Below, piece after piece: positions 53,432 to 62,013 of a DNA stretch of 64,000 nucleotides (positions are counted from its first letter, which is position 1; every line of letters starts with the position of its first letter). Below the pieces are notes generated by a model, which worked only from the letters and a program-made list of their open reading frames with translations, was not told the DNA's origin and ran no database searches. The translations under genes were made by a program, and so were the position numbers. Source of the DNA: DASTDH01 sp035601575 (GTDB taxonomy: Bacteria; Verrucomicrobiota; Verrucomicrobiia; Chthoniobacterales; JAFAMB01); NCBI GenBank assembly GCA_035601575.1, contig DATNNZ010000323.1, positions 1 through 64,000 of the forward strand, read 5' to 3'.

Positions 53432-54541
53432 ATGAGACACCTGCGAGGGATACAACACCTTTATGTCCACATCCCCTTCTGTCCAAAAATCTGTCCCTAC
53501 TGCAGCTTCTATAAAGAAGCTTCCGATCGAAACAAGGTTCAGGGATTTCTCGATGCGCTGCTGATCGAACTCGATCGCTTCGGTTCTGACCGTCTCTCGG
53601 TTCAAACTATTTTTTTCGGTGGCGGAACCCCATCGGCTTTATCGCCCTCACAGTTAGATTTCCTGCTTAGCGGATTGCGGGACCGTCTGGATCTAACGAA
53701 TCTGACCGAGTGGACCTTGGAAATGAATCCGGCGACGGTTTCGGCGGAGAAAGCGAGCTTACTGCTTTCTCTTGGCGTTAACCGAATCAGCATGGGGGTT
53801 CAGTCCTGGGATTCCGCAATTCTTCAACGCCTCGGACGGGTGCATTCCGGTGCCCAAGCCCGGCGTTCGTACGATATCCTGCGCACCGCTGGATTCGAAA
53901 ACGTGAATCTGGATTTGATCTTTGGTGTGCCGGGCCAATCGCGCGAACAATGGATGGAGACGCTGCGCGAAACGGTGGCATTGGGACCAAATCACATCTC
54001 GGCCTATTGCTTGACCTATGAAGAAGACACCGAGTTTTTTCGGCGCTTTCAAACGGGAGAGTTTCGGCAAAATTCCCACGAAGACGCAGAGTTTTTTGCC
54101 GCGACGATGGACTTCCTCAACCAGCAGGGTTTCGCGCAGTACGAGATTTCTAACTACGCACGACCAGAACGCGAATGTTTGCACAATCTCGCCTACTGGC
54201 ACGGAAAGGGTTATCTTGGTCTTGGGCCAAGTGCATTCTCCACTGTCGGAGAGCACCGTTGGCAAAATATCGCTGACACGCAAACCTACATCACAGAAAC
54301 CGCGCTGGGAGATTCGACCAGGGTATGCGAAGAGCTTCTGGAGGAAACGACCAGAGAATCGGAACGCGTAATCTTTGGACTGCGAACCAACAACGGAGTC
54401 CTTCGCTCTAAAATCGTGCAGCAAGCAGCAGAACTCGAAGACTTGGAAAGAGCGGGTTACCTTGAAGCCGTCGGTGACTACGTTCGACTTACCAGAGCGG
54501 GCCGTTTGGTCGCCGATGAGATCGGAGCCCTATTCGTGTGA
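53432..54541 (+). CDS. hemW: radical SAM protein HemW (heme chaperone-like)
   Basis: A 369-residue radical SAM protein of the coproporphyrinogen III oxidase-like class. The cluster motif is CPKICPYCSFYK (CxxxCxxC), preceded by YVHIPF. TIFFGGGTPSAL, WTLEMNPATV, NRISMGVQSWD and NVNLDLIFGVPGQS follow in the usual order, then EDTEFFRR and YEISNYARPERECLHNLAYW. The last part is the HemW-type C-terminal domain. HemW in other bacteria binds and inserts heme. The stop overlaps the next gene by 4 bases. Confidence 0.93.
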   Translation: MRHLRGIQHLYVHIPFCPKICPYCSFYKEASDRNKVQGFLDALLIELDRFGSDRLSVQTIFFGGGTPSALSPSQLDFLLSGLRDRLDLTNLTEWTLEMNPATVSAEKASLLLSLGVNRISMGVQSWDSAILQRLGRVHSGAQARRSYDILRTAGFENVNLDLIFGVPGQSREQWMETLRETVALGPNHISAYCLTYEEDTEFFRRFQTGEFRQNSHEDAEFFAATMDFLNQQGFAQYEISNYARPERECLHNLAYWHGKGYLGLGPSAFSTVGEHRWQNIADTQTYITETALGDSTRVCEELLEETTRESERVIFGLRTNNGVLRSKIVQQAAELEDLERAGYLEAVGDYVRLTRAGRLVADEIGALFV

Positions 54542-55596
54542 CCAGGTATGATGTGGTAGTCGTCGGAGGTGGTCCGGCCGGAGCCACCGCCGCCGCAATC
54601 TCCGCGGCATCCGGACTACGAACGCTGGTAATCGAACGCACCTTTTTTCCGAGAGACAAAGTTTGCGGTGATTGCCTAAATCCTGCTTGCTGGGAGGTCT
54701 TCGATCGTCTCGGCACAGCCACCGAAATCGCCGCCCTGCCCTCCTCCCGGCTACAGTGGGTTGAATTTGTGAATCTTAGAGGTGTCCGGATCCGTCGACG
54801 GTTGCCTCAAAACGAACGGGGCGAGGTAGCGTTGCGTCGTCGCCTGTTAGACAATGCACTCCTGAACCGCGCCCGCGAACTGGGAGCAGAAGTTTGGCAT
54901 GGAGAACCGGTGCTGGGTCTGACTGAAGGTTGGCGCATACAAACGGAAACACGCGTCGTTGGCGCCGAGTTCCTGATTGCTGCCGATGGCCGAAATTCAT
55001 CGGTCGCGCGCTTTCTGCATCATTTCCCGCAGACCAGAACCGATCGGATCGCCTACCAAACGCACTTTGCGGCCAAATGGGAACCGCATGTCGCACTGGA
55101 ACTGTGGCCACAGGGTTACCTTGGTAGACAAACCGTTGACCAGGACACGGTGGGAGTCTGTGTGGTCAGTCGGCCCGCGCTGGCCGAAGAATTTCGCCGA
55201 ATGATAGCAAGGCGATTTGGTTTGGCGAGCGACCACCGTTGGAACTCAATAGCCCCCCTTACGCGCAAGCCGATGGTAACTCGCCAGGAAAAACTGTTCT
55301 ATGTCGGCGATGCCGCCAGAGTCGTCGAGCCATTCACCGGAGAGGGAATTCTGTACGCCCTTAAATCTGGGCTACTAGCGGCGGAAACAATTAAAAGGTC
55401 AATCGTCAACCGAGTTGATTGCCGACAGGAATACTGGGAGGCTCATCGGCAATTGTACACCGGACGTCTATGGATCAATCGGCTAGCGCGCTGGTCTGTC
55501 CTTCATCCTCGCATGTCGAGCAACCTGCTTGAATTGCTGCGCTTCCTTCCCGGCCCGCTGAATTATTTGACCGAGAGGGTAGTGGGCTCGCAATGA
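54538..55596 (+). CDS. FAD-dependent geranylgeranyl reductase-type oxidoreductase
   Basis: A 352-residue flavoprotein. The FAD-binding Rossmann motif opens it (YDVVVVGGGPAGATAAAISA), followed by RDKVCGDCLNPACWEVFDRL, a cysteine-bearing block typical of the geranylgeranyl reductase family. LIAADGRNSSVARFL and YVGDAARVVEPFTGEGILYA are the second and third FAD motifs. Members reduce isoprenoid double bonds or oxidise tetrapyrroles and lipids; the substrate here is unknown. Coupling to hemW through the GTGA overlap, and a squalene/phytoene synthase nearby, leave both possibilities open. Confidence 0.88.
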   Translation: MTRYDVVVVGGGPAGATAAAISAASGLRTLVIERTFFPRDKVCGDCLNPACWEVFDRLGTATEIAALPSSRLQWVEFVNLRGVRIRRRLPQNERGEVALRRRLLDNALLNRARELGAEVWHGEPVLGLTEGWRIQTETRVVGAEFLIAADGRNSSVARFLHHFPQTRTDRIAYQTHFAAKWEPHVALELWPQGYLGRQTVDQDTVGVCVVSRPALAEEFRRMIARRFGLASDHRWNSIAPLTRKPMVTRQEKLFYVGDAARVVEPFTGEGILYALKSGLLAAETIKRSIVNRVDCRQEYWEAHRQLYTGRLWINRLARWSVLHPRMSSNLLELLRFLPGPLNYLTERVVGSQ

Positions 55597-55616
55597 CGAA
55601 ATGGGCGAGCAACGAA

Positions 55617-55690
55617 TGGCTCAACCCGGCGGCATGGAGATCCAGAACGAAAAGGCCCAGCTACCAAAGCGCCGAGGCCACATTCGCTAA
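55617..55690 (+). repeat. solo REP-like repeat (copy E)
   Basis: Reads TGGCTCAACCCGGCGGCATG, then GAGATCCAGAACG, and ends AAAGCGCCGAGGCCAC. It is a diverged copy of the element at 24173 and around the transposase. It lies between the convergent ends of the flavoprotein and yggS genes. Confidence 0.6.
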
Positions 55691-55727
55691 GCTTCGTTGC
55701 GCCCCGGCGGCCGCCCATTCTCCCTAC

Positions 55728-56420
55728 TCACCTCGCACGCCGTTCCCCAAATATCGCCGTACCCACTCGAACCATCGTCGCGCCCTCTGCAATCGCGACC
55801 AGATAGTCGCCACTCATGCCCATTGAAAGCTCGGGCCACGGAAAACCGGACTCGCGCGTTAACCGATCGCGCAATTCTCGCAACGCAACAAAATAGCGCC
55901 GAGAATGTTCCGGGGACGGTGCAAGTGGCGGAATTGTCATTAATCCTTCGATGTTGGCTCGCTTAAATCCCGCGACCGTCTCAATCTGCTCAAATAATTT
56001 GGCTGGCGAAAATCCAAACTTCGACGCTTCTCCGGCGACGTTGACTTGCAAAAGAACCCGCGGGAAAAGACCCAACTCGGTCGCTACCCGATCAATGTCC
56101 GCCAATAGTTCGACTGAATCGACACCGTGGATGAGCTGAAATAACGGTAGCGCGATGCGCACTTTGTTACTCTGCAGATGTCCGATCAGATGCCACTGTA
56201 CCCGCGATGATAACTCTGGAATCTTCGCTCGCGCTTCCTGCACCCGATTTTCTCCAAAGATCAACTGGCCGGCATCAATCGCTTTCTGGATTACATCGAC
56301 TGGATGGGTTTTGGTCACCGCGACCAGCTGAACAGAACCATTAGGACGGCCAGCCGCTCTCTCCGCCTCGCTGATAGCCTGTCGCACTCTTACCAGATTT
56401 TCTGAAATGTCCGCAGCCAT
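55728..56420 (-). CDS. yggS: YggS-family pyridoxal phosphate-binding protein
   Basis: A 230-residue TIM-barrel protein that binds pyridoxal 5'-phosphate and helps keep its level steady; no enzyme activity is known. The PLP lysine is in LVAVTKTHPVDVIQKAI. FGENRVQEARAKIPEL, VQWHLIGHLQSNKVRIAL, VLLQVNVAGEASKFGF and ELSMGMSGDYLVAIAEGATM complete the family pattern. It is divergent from the LysR gene across 52 bases. Confidence 0.96.
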   Translation of the reverse strand: MAADISENLVRVRQAISEAERAAGRPNGSVQLVAVTKTHPVDVIQKAIDAGQLIFGENRVQEARAKIPELSSRVQWHLIGHLQSNKVRIALPLFQLIHGVDSVELLADIDRVATELGLFPRVLLQVNVAGEASKFGFSPAKLFEQIETVAGFKRANIEGLMTIPPLAPSPEHSRRYFVALRELRDRLTRESGFPWPELSMGMSGDYLVAIAEGATMVRVGTAIFGERRAR

Positions 56421-56472
56421 TGACTCAATTATTAGAAAAACTTATTCTGCCCGATCGGCTTATCGCTAGCGA

Positions 56473-57360
56473 ATGCAAATCGAAACGCTTAAGATTTTTT
56501 GCGATCTGGTCGAGACTTCTAGCTTCTCCAAGGCCGCCGAATTGAATACGATCACGCAAAGCGCTGTGAGTCAGCAAATCCGGGCGATTGAACAGAAATT
56601 CAAGGTAGCGCTGATCGAACGAGCCAACAAAAATTTTTCGGTAACAGCGGAAGGTCGGGCGTTTCTCCAAGCCAGCCAAGAGATCCTTCGCATCTACGAC
56701 AGTCTGGGCGATCGCCTGGCGCAATTACAAAAGGTGGTATCCGGTCATTTGCGAATCGCCACAGTACACAGCATTGGGCTGCATGAATTACCGCGCAACT
56801 TGAAGCTTTTTAAGAAAGCGTTTCCGGCAATCGAGGTCCAAGTAGAATATTTGCGGTCGGCTCAAGTATATCAACACGTAGCCGAAGGAGCCGCCGATCT
56901 CGGATTCGTCGCCTACCCTACACGCCATCGCGGCGTAGTCATCGAAAGCAGTTGGAAAGACAAGTTGGTTTTGATCTGTCCGCCGACTCACCCGCTAGCT
57001 GATCGTCAAAGCGTACCGATCACCGCGCTGGAAGGCGAGAAATTCATTTCCTTCAGTTTCGATCTGCCGACTCGGAAGGCGATCGATCGAATTTTCAAAG
57101 CCCACACGGTTAGCATCCGCCGGTCAATGGAGTTTGATAACATTGAAACGGTGAAGCGGGCGGTAGAGATCGAGGACGGCATTTCGATTGTACCACTGAA
57201 TACGATCGAAGAAGAACGGCAGATCGGCAGCATTGTTGCCGTGGAAATTGAATCAGTGGACACCTGGCGCCCTATCGGGCTAGTTCAGCGTCGGGCGCGT
57301 CGTCAAGCTCCGGCAACCAGCGCCTTTGTTCACATGCTAAAACAGAGAGACGAGCTTTGA
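56473..57360 (+). CDS. LysR-family transcriptional regulator
   Basis: A 295-residue regulator. The N-terminal winged helix reads MQIETLKIFCDLVETSSFSK, NTITQSAVSQQIRAIEQKF and ERANKNFSVTAEGRAFL. The effector domain (90-295) begins GHLRIATVHSIGLHELPRNL and includes LVLICPPTHPLADRQSV and ISIVPLNTIEEER. It resembles the CysB/CysL type loosely, but the ligand is unknown. It is divergent from yggS, and such regulators often act on the adjoining gene. Confidence 0.92.
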   Translation: MQIETLKIFCDLVETSSFSKAAELNTITQSAVSQQIRAIEQKFKVALIERANKNFSVTAEGRAFLQASQEILRIYDSLGDRLAQLQKVVSGHLRIATVHSIGLHELPRNLKLFKKAFPAIEVQVEYLRSAQVYQHVAEGAADLGFVAYPTRHRGVVIESSWKDKLVLICPPTHPLADRQSVPITALEGEKFISFSFDLPTRKAIDRIFKAHTVSIRRSMEFDNIETVKRAVEIEDGISIVPLNTIEEERQIGSIVAVEIESVDTWRPIGLVQRRARRQAPATSAFVHMLKQRDEL

Positions 57361-57384
57361 ACGAGGTTGCGACTCATAGGGCCG

Positions 57385-57426
57385 ATGAGACCCATAGGAC
57401 ATATGAGACCCATAGGTCTTATGAAG
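57385..57426. repeat. 18-bp tandem repeat
   Basis: ATGAGACCCATAGGACAT (57385-57402) is followed at once by ATGAGACCCATAGGTCTT (57403-57420) and a partial third unit, ATGAAG. The first 14 bases are identical in the two full units. Degenerate relatives precede it (CATAGGGCCG). It lies between the convergent LysR and unknown genes. A reverse-complement relative occurs near 37587. Confidence 0.75.
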
Positions 57427-57455
57427 TCTGTTATGCTCCGTGCCGAAGCGTGTTC

Positions 57456-59075
57456 TTACCGCTCGATAAAGCTTAAGCCGGCAGCGGCTCCAACACCGAG
57501 AGCGCTTGCCTCGAAGGCAGTCAGCGGTCCAACGGAATCATCGAGAGTACCATCCGGCAGCTCGCGTCGGCACATTAGAATAGGTGTCAGATGTTTACAT
57601 ACCTCGGACGTTTCCGGCAGAGCGTTCGGATCGATGAAATCAGCCAGGTTGGGCACCAGCGCCGCACCGAAAACAAGCATTGGCCGAATGCTTCCATACC
57701 CACGCTCAAACAAAGTGTTTGCGTCGAGATAGAACTGGACCGCCGAAGGTTGGCTGACATCCACAATTTTATAATTGCTTGGAGCACGCAGGCCAATCTG
57801 TTGATCCTGCAAGCGCGCCCGCGCTTCGGCATAAGCCTCTTCATTCCGGGCCGCGACAAAATAGTTGCCGCTCATACCAAAGACGAAGTTAACCGATTGG
57901 CCCGCCGCGAATCGGAACACTGGTGAATCGCCCATATCTTTTTCTGTCCACCGGTCCGGAAACTCCTGCTGTAGAATCTTGCGTATCATTCCGGCAAAAG
58001 AATCAGGATCACTCACTTGCAAAAGGAAGAACCCATCGAGCAGGTCCTGGCTTGGCTTTTGATTGATCACTATCTCCGCCCCTTTCACGACCTCGCTGAG
58101 GTGATGAAAATCGACTCCAGAGTTGGTCACTTCGTTAAGGTACTGTTCAGCGGTTTGAGCAATGCCCCATTCTTTGGCCATCCTTCTCGTCAATTCACGG
58201 ATGTGCAGCAAATCCAAAGGCAAAGAGATGTAAGCGAGGGTCTCCGGCGTAGTAAGGTACATTCCCTTAGCCGGAAGTTTGGTCTGGCCAGAGGTAACAC
58301 GAGTAAAAACTGTATCATGAATATTTGGTCCCTCCAATTTCGTTGCGAGCATAACCGCCGGAATTGCGTTGGAAGATGCAAGCCAATCCGATGGCGAGGA
58401 CGATGGTCCCTCCGTTTTGCCGCTCACGAATCCGAAGAAATCGGCATCAGACGGAACGTGGGTGTGGCACTGACGGAAAACCTCGGAAGTTTCAAGTCCG
58501 GCCGGCTTGTTGCCGATCCTTTTCAAGCTACTGCGGAGAGCCTCAGGGCGTAAACTGAAGAGTAACCACTGGCCACTACGGACAGCGAACATCAATTTTC
58601 CCGCTCTGGGAGACCGACTGGCAGGACGTTGCGGATCCGACGATATCACTGCTAACCGGTAGCCGGATAGTTCATGAACCCGGTCATCAATTTCGCTTTG
58701 CCAGTCGCGCAAGTCACCTGAGCACCTGGCGCCGAAAACCCAATCTTTGCCGCTCCAGTCCGAACAACACAAATAGATGTTTATCGGCCGCAATCGCACC
58801 AGTGCAGACCAAGCCGCTTTCCACGACGGCGGTATTTGTCCAATCGGGCGCGAAAAAAACCGGGCGACTGTCGGCTCCAGGCATATCTTGCTCAGGGTCG
58901 TCTCCGGCCACCGTTTCATGGATTCCGGTACGTCGCGAAGCTCAAGATAAAGGACGCTATCCGGGGAGGCCAATCGCGCAGCAGGCGTTTTTTCACTTTC
59001 GTCTCGGCCTAGTAAGAGAAAAAGAAGAGCGGCGATGGCGACAACAAAAAAGACGCCGAACAAGATTCGTTTCAT
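57456..59075 (-). CDS. hypothetical membrane-anchored protein
   Basis: A 539-residue protein with an N-terminal signal anchor (ILFGVFFVVAIAALLFLLLG) and a long extracytoplasmic part. The start of that part (RLASPDSVLYLELRDVPESM) and repeated strand patterns recall the exported DUF3352-type proteins, but the match is loose. A short segment with ALGVGAAAGLSF at the C-terminus is hydrophobic. No catalytic motif is seen. It is co-directional with opgH but 163 bases downstream of it, so it may be separate. Confidence 0.75.
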   Translation of the reverse strand: MKRILFGVFFVVAIAALLFLLLGRDESEKTPAARLASPDSVLYLELRDVPESMKRWPETTLSKICLEPTVARFFSRPIGQIPPSWKAAWSALVRLRPINIYLCCSDWSGKDWVFGARCSGDLRDWQSEIDDRVHELSGYRLAVISSDPQRPASRSPRAGKLMFAVRSGQWLLFSLRPEALRSSLKRIGNKPAGLETSEVFRQCHTHVPSDADFFGFVSGKTEGPSSSPSDWLASSNAIPAVMLATKLEGPNIHDTVFTRVTSGQTKLPAKGMYLTTPETLAYISLPLDLLHIRELTRRMAKEWGIAQTAEQYLNEVTNSGVDFHHLSEVVKGAEIVINQKPSQDLLDGFFLLQVSDPDSFAGMIRKILQQEFPDRWTEKDMGDSPVFRFAAGQSVNFVFGMSGNYFVAARNEEAYAEARARLQDQQIGLRAPSNYKIVDVSQPSAVQFYLDANTLFERGYGSIRPMLVFGAALVPNLADFIDPNALPETSEVCKHLTPILMCRRELPDGTLDDSVGPLTAFEASALGVGAAAGLSFIER

Positions 59076-59238
59076 CAGTAGCCTCTTAGGAAAAACCTGC
59101 TTTCTGGTCCTGTCGAGCCGAGTTTTCAGAAGTTGTCCGGTAGCCGGCTGGCTGGGGCCAACTGCTTCGCTCGGTCATAAATAGCTGTGAAACAGATATT
59201 AGCGTAAGCTACGGCGGCTGGCGCGTCTGTTTGCGTGC

Positions 59239-61380
59239 TTAGGCGACGGCGGGATCAACCGGAGAATGGCTCGGTTCCATGGGTTCCGAAGTCGCCCTCG
59301 ATAGGCGTTCCGGTGAACGGTAACTTTCCAACGCTTTTGACCAAACCGGATTCATCAGGTGGGCCGGCGTTTTCCAAATGAGCACGTGTAATCGCGCAAC
59401 CGTCGGGCCATCGGCCAGGAGAGCTCTTTTTTCGCGAGGGGTCAGCGCCTCCGGACCTTGCCGGAAGAGTTTAGCGGCCAGGGACGCCACATAGCCTTCG
59501 GCGGCGGGAGCATGATTGCGCCGCTCTTTCTGGAGAGCAACATGTACCGCATTGTAGAACGGATCGAGAATTGCGTGCACGAACTGGTCGCCTTCGCGCA
59601 ATTGGAAGACGTAAGAGGTCGTAAGCTCCTTTACTGGCTCGGTTTCTTCCGGCGTTAGAAAAAAAGTCTTGAGCAGGCCGGATCGTCCGCTCAATAGCGC
59701 CAAAGGAACCGCCAACCAGAGACCGAGGAGGATCGGCAGAAGCCAAAGAAAATACCCCGGAGAAATCCACCACGCGAACAGGCCCAAGCCAATCCCGCAG
59801 ACAGGCAGCGGCCAGTATTCACTCAGCGTAGCCGCCCAACCTGGACCCTCTCCGCCTTCTCTGGTCTGGGTATGCCAAGTCACCGTCTGTCCTCCCAGAT
59901 TTCGGAAAACAAATCGGGTATGAAACCAAACCATGATCGGCGCAACCAGGATCGAGAACACGACCTCAAGGAGAACTCCAACGGCCGCACGTAACCCTCC
60001 CCCATAGGGCCTCAGCGACTTCGATTGGGAAGAAAGGTGGATCAGACTTAAGAGTTTCGGACTGAATAGCAATAACAAGGTCAAAAACATGAGAATGAAC
60101 GCGGACGGAAGCTGAACGTTCAACGTCTTTTGATGCCACCGATCAATCGCAGCTTGAAAAGTTCCGAACAGGATAAATAGCGCCAGCAACGGAGATGAGC
60201 CGTAAGCAAGGATTCCTTGGATGAGATGAAGCCGGCTCACCGGACGGATTTTCTCTGCCAACAGAAACCACATATGCTGGAGATTCCCTTGGCACCATCG
60301 ACGATCGCGTTTTACGTACTCCGTCAGGTTGGGCGGCAAACCTTCATAGCTGCCCTCGAGATCGTAGGCGAACCAGACTTCCCAACCAGCGTCTCGCATT
60401 AGCGCCGCTTCGACAAAATCATGGCTCAGCACGCGTCCACCCAATGGCGCCCGTCCAGGAAGTTCGGGCAACCCGCAACTGGTGAGGAAAGGAGAGACTC
60501 GGATGATCGCGTTGTGTCCCCAATAATTTCCAGCACCCTGTTGCCAAAAGTTCAGTCCCGCTGCGAAAACTGGACTGTAAAGACGGGACGCGAATTGCTG
60601 AATTCGGCCAAATAAGGTCTGCGCTTTCGCGAGCTTTGGCATGGTTTGAATGATGCCGGTACGCGGATTCACCTCCATCAGCCGCACCAATGATGAAACC
60701 GCTTCACCGGTCATAATGCTGTCGGCATCGAGGACGATCATGTACCGATGCCGATGCCCCCAGCGCCGGCAAAAATCAGCGATATTCCCGCTTTTGCGGT
60801 TTACCGGCAAGCGTCTTCGCCGGTAATGGATCTTACCGAACCCGTTGGTCTGCCGGCAGAGGTCTGCCCAGGCGAGTTCTTCCTCTACCACTTTGCTGGG
60901 CTCAACCGAATCGCTCAGAAGATAAAAATCAAAATTCTCAAGCTCGCTTCTTTGCTGCAACGAATCGTATAGAGTCCGGATATTGCCGAAAACGGTCGTT
61001 GCGTCTTCGTTAAAAATCGGCATAGCGATCGCAGTCGACGCCAGCGGTGTGGCCGGGTCCAGCGTATTTGTGATCTTGAGCGGCTCATGTCCTTCCGCCA
61101 AAACCAGAAATCCGATAAAGGCTTGGGTAAACCCAAAGGCGAGAGCTGTGAATAGCAGTACGAAAAGGCCGAGCTCCACCACTTTGAGCGGGCTCCATCC
61201 TCCCAAATTCAGCATGTCGCACATCAGCCAAATGCCGATGCCGGCAATACCCAGAGTGACCAGGCCCACCGCCCAACGTCGTAGGCGGACCTTCGCCTGA
61301 AAGACTTCATCTAGTCTCGCTGGCCCAACGAGTTCGACGAGTCTTGCTGATCGATCTGGACCGCTCATATGCTGAACCAT
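59239..61380 (-). CDS. opgH: glucans biosynthesis glucosyltransferase H
   Basis: Inner-membrane glycosyltransferase (GT2) that builds the beta-1,2-glucan backbone of osmoregulated periplasmic glucans from UDP-glucose. The 713 residues include two N-terminal membrane helices, then the cytoplasmic catalytic domain with AIAMPIFNED, VLDADSIMTGE (about 215), FVEAALMRDAGWEVWFAYDL and the RxxRW-type motif in YVKRDRRWCQGNLQHMW. Several more helices follow (ILAYGSSPLLALFILFGTF; LPSAFILMFLTLLLLFSPKL). Shorter than E. coli OpgH (about 850) at both ends. It lies downstream of opgG with one small gene between. Confidence 0.95.
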   Translation of the reverse strand: MVQHMSGPDRSARLVELVGPARLDEVFQAKVRLRRWAVGLVTLGIAGIGIWLMCDMLNLGGWSPLKVVELGLFVLLFTALAFGFTQAFIGFLVLAEGHEPLKITNTLDPATPLASTAIAMPIFNEDATTVFGNIRTLYDSLQQRSELENFDFYLLSDSVEPSKVVEEELAWADLCRQTNGFGKIHYRRRRLPVNRKSGNIADFCRRWGHRHRYMIVLDADSIMTGEAVSSLVRLMEVNPRTGIIQTMPKLAKAQTLFGRIQQFASRLYSPVFAAGLNFWQQGAGNYWGHNAIIRVSPFLTSCGLPELPGRAPLGGRVLSHDFVEAALMRDAGWEVWFAYDLEGSYEGLPPNLTEYVKRDRRWCQGNLQHMWFLLAEKIRPVSRLHLIQGILAYGSSPLLALFILFGTFQAAIDRWHQKTLNVQLPSAFILMFLTLLLLFSPKLLSLIHLSSQSKSLRPYGGGLRAAVGVLLEVVFSILVAPIMVWFHTRFVFRNLGGQTVTWHTQTREGGEGPGWAATLSEYWPLPVCGIGLGLFAWWISPGYFLWLLPILLGLWLAVPLALLSGRSGLLKTFFLTPEETEPVKELTTSYVFQLREGDQFVHAILDPFYNAVHVALQKERRNHAPAAEGYVASLAAKLFRQGPEALTPREKRALLADGPTVARLHVLIWKTPAHLMNPVWSKALESYRSPERLSRATSEPMEPSHSPVDPAVA

Positions 61381-61437
61381 TTCATTGAAGGACCCAATCT
61401 TCCATTTCCTAAAACAACCACTACCACGCGAATAGAT

Positions 61438-62013
61438 TTACAAACTCGCGAAAATCAATAATCCAATAATGCCCAAACCAAGACACCAGCTTAAAATTCG
61501 GTTGGATCCCAAGAAGGCCAATCGCTCCGCGAAAGTAATGACCTTTTCACCGGTGGAAGAAAATCGAAACGGGCGGGCGGTGATACTTGCCTGCTGCAGC
61601 CGCGGGGTCGGCTTGAGTCTAACCTCTCGAAGAGCTTCCAAAACCTCATCGGATAACTGGACGTGCGACTTGAAACTACCTCGCTCGCTCGGTTCCGTCA
61701 GGAAAAGGCGAATGCGCTCTTCAACCGATCTCCGATCCGGCGGCACCCCCGTCCCGATCAAATGGCCTAGAGCTTGATCCAGGGCCCGCTGAGTCTCCTC
61801 GAACGCGAGCTGGGTCGCCGGGGTGAACGGTTCCTGGCGTTTCCGCGCAATCGCTTGCTCGAAACTCGAAAGTAGAACGAGCTGCCGCTCAACGTCCTCA
61901 GGGACTTTGAGAGCATCCAAATAGTCGTTGATGCGGTCCCAAGCCTCTTTCCACTCGGGTGATGCATTAATTCCTACGCGTAAAAGGGTTAAGTATTCAG
62001 CAGATATAGCCAT
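61438..62013 (-). CDS. small tail-anchored protein between opgG and opgH
   Basis: A 191-residue protein from ATG 62013 (or 62025) that overlaps the end of opgG. It is mostly helical and charged (EYLTLLRVGINASPEWKEAW; DVERQLVLLSSFEQAIARKR) with no recognised domain, and ends with one membrane helix (ILSWCLGLGIIGLLIFASL), so it is predicted tail-anchored with the bulk in the cytoplasm. Its place inside the glucan operon suggests a role in that pathway, for example regulating or holding OpgH, but no homologue was recognised. Confidence 0.75.
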   Translation of the reverse strand: MAISAEYLTLLRVGINASPEWKEAWDRINDYLDALKVPEDVERQLVLLSSFEQAIARKRQEPFTPATQLAFEETQRALDQALGHLIGTGVPPDRRSVEERIRLFLTEPSERGSFKSHVQLSDEVLEALREVRLKPTPRLQQASITARPFRFSSTGEKVITFAERLAFLGSNRILSWCLGLGIIGLLIFASL

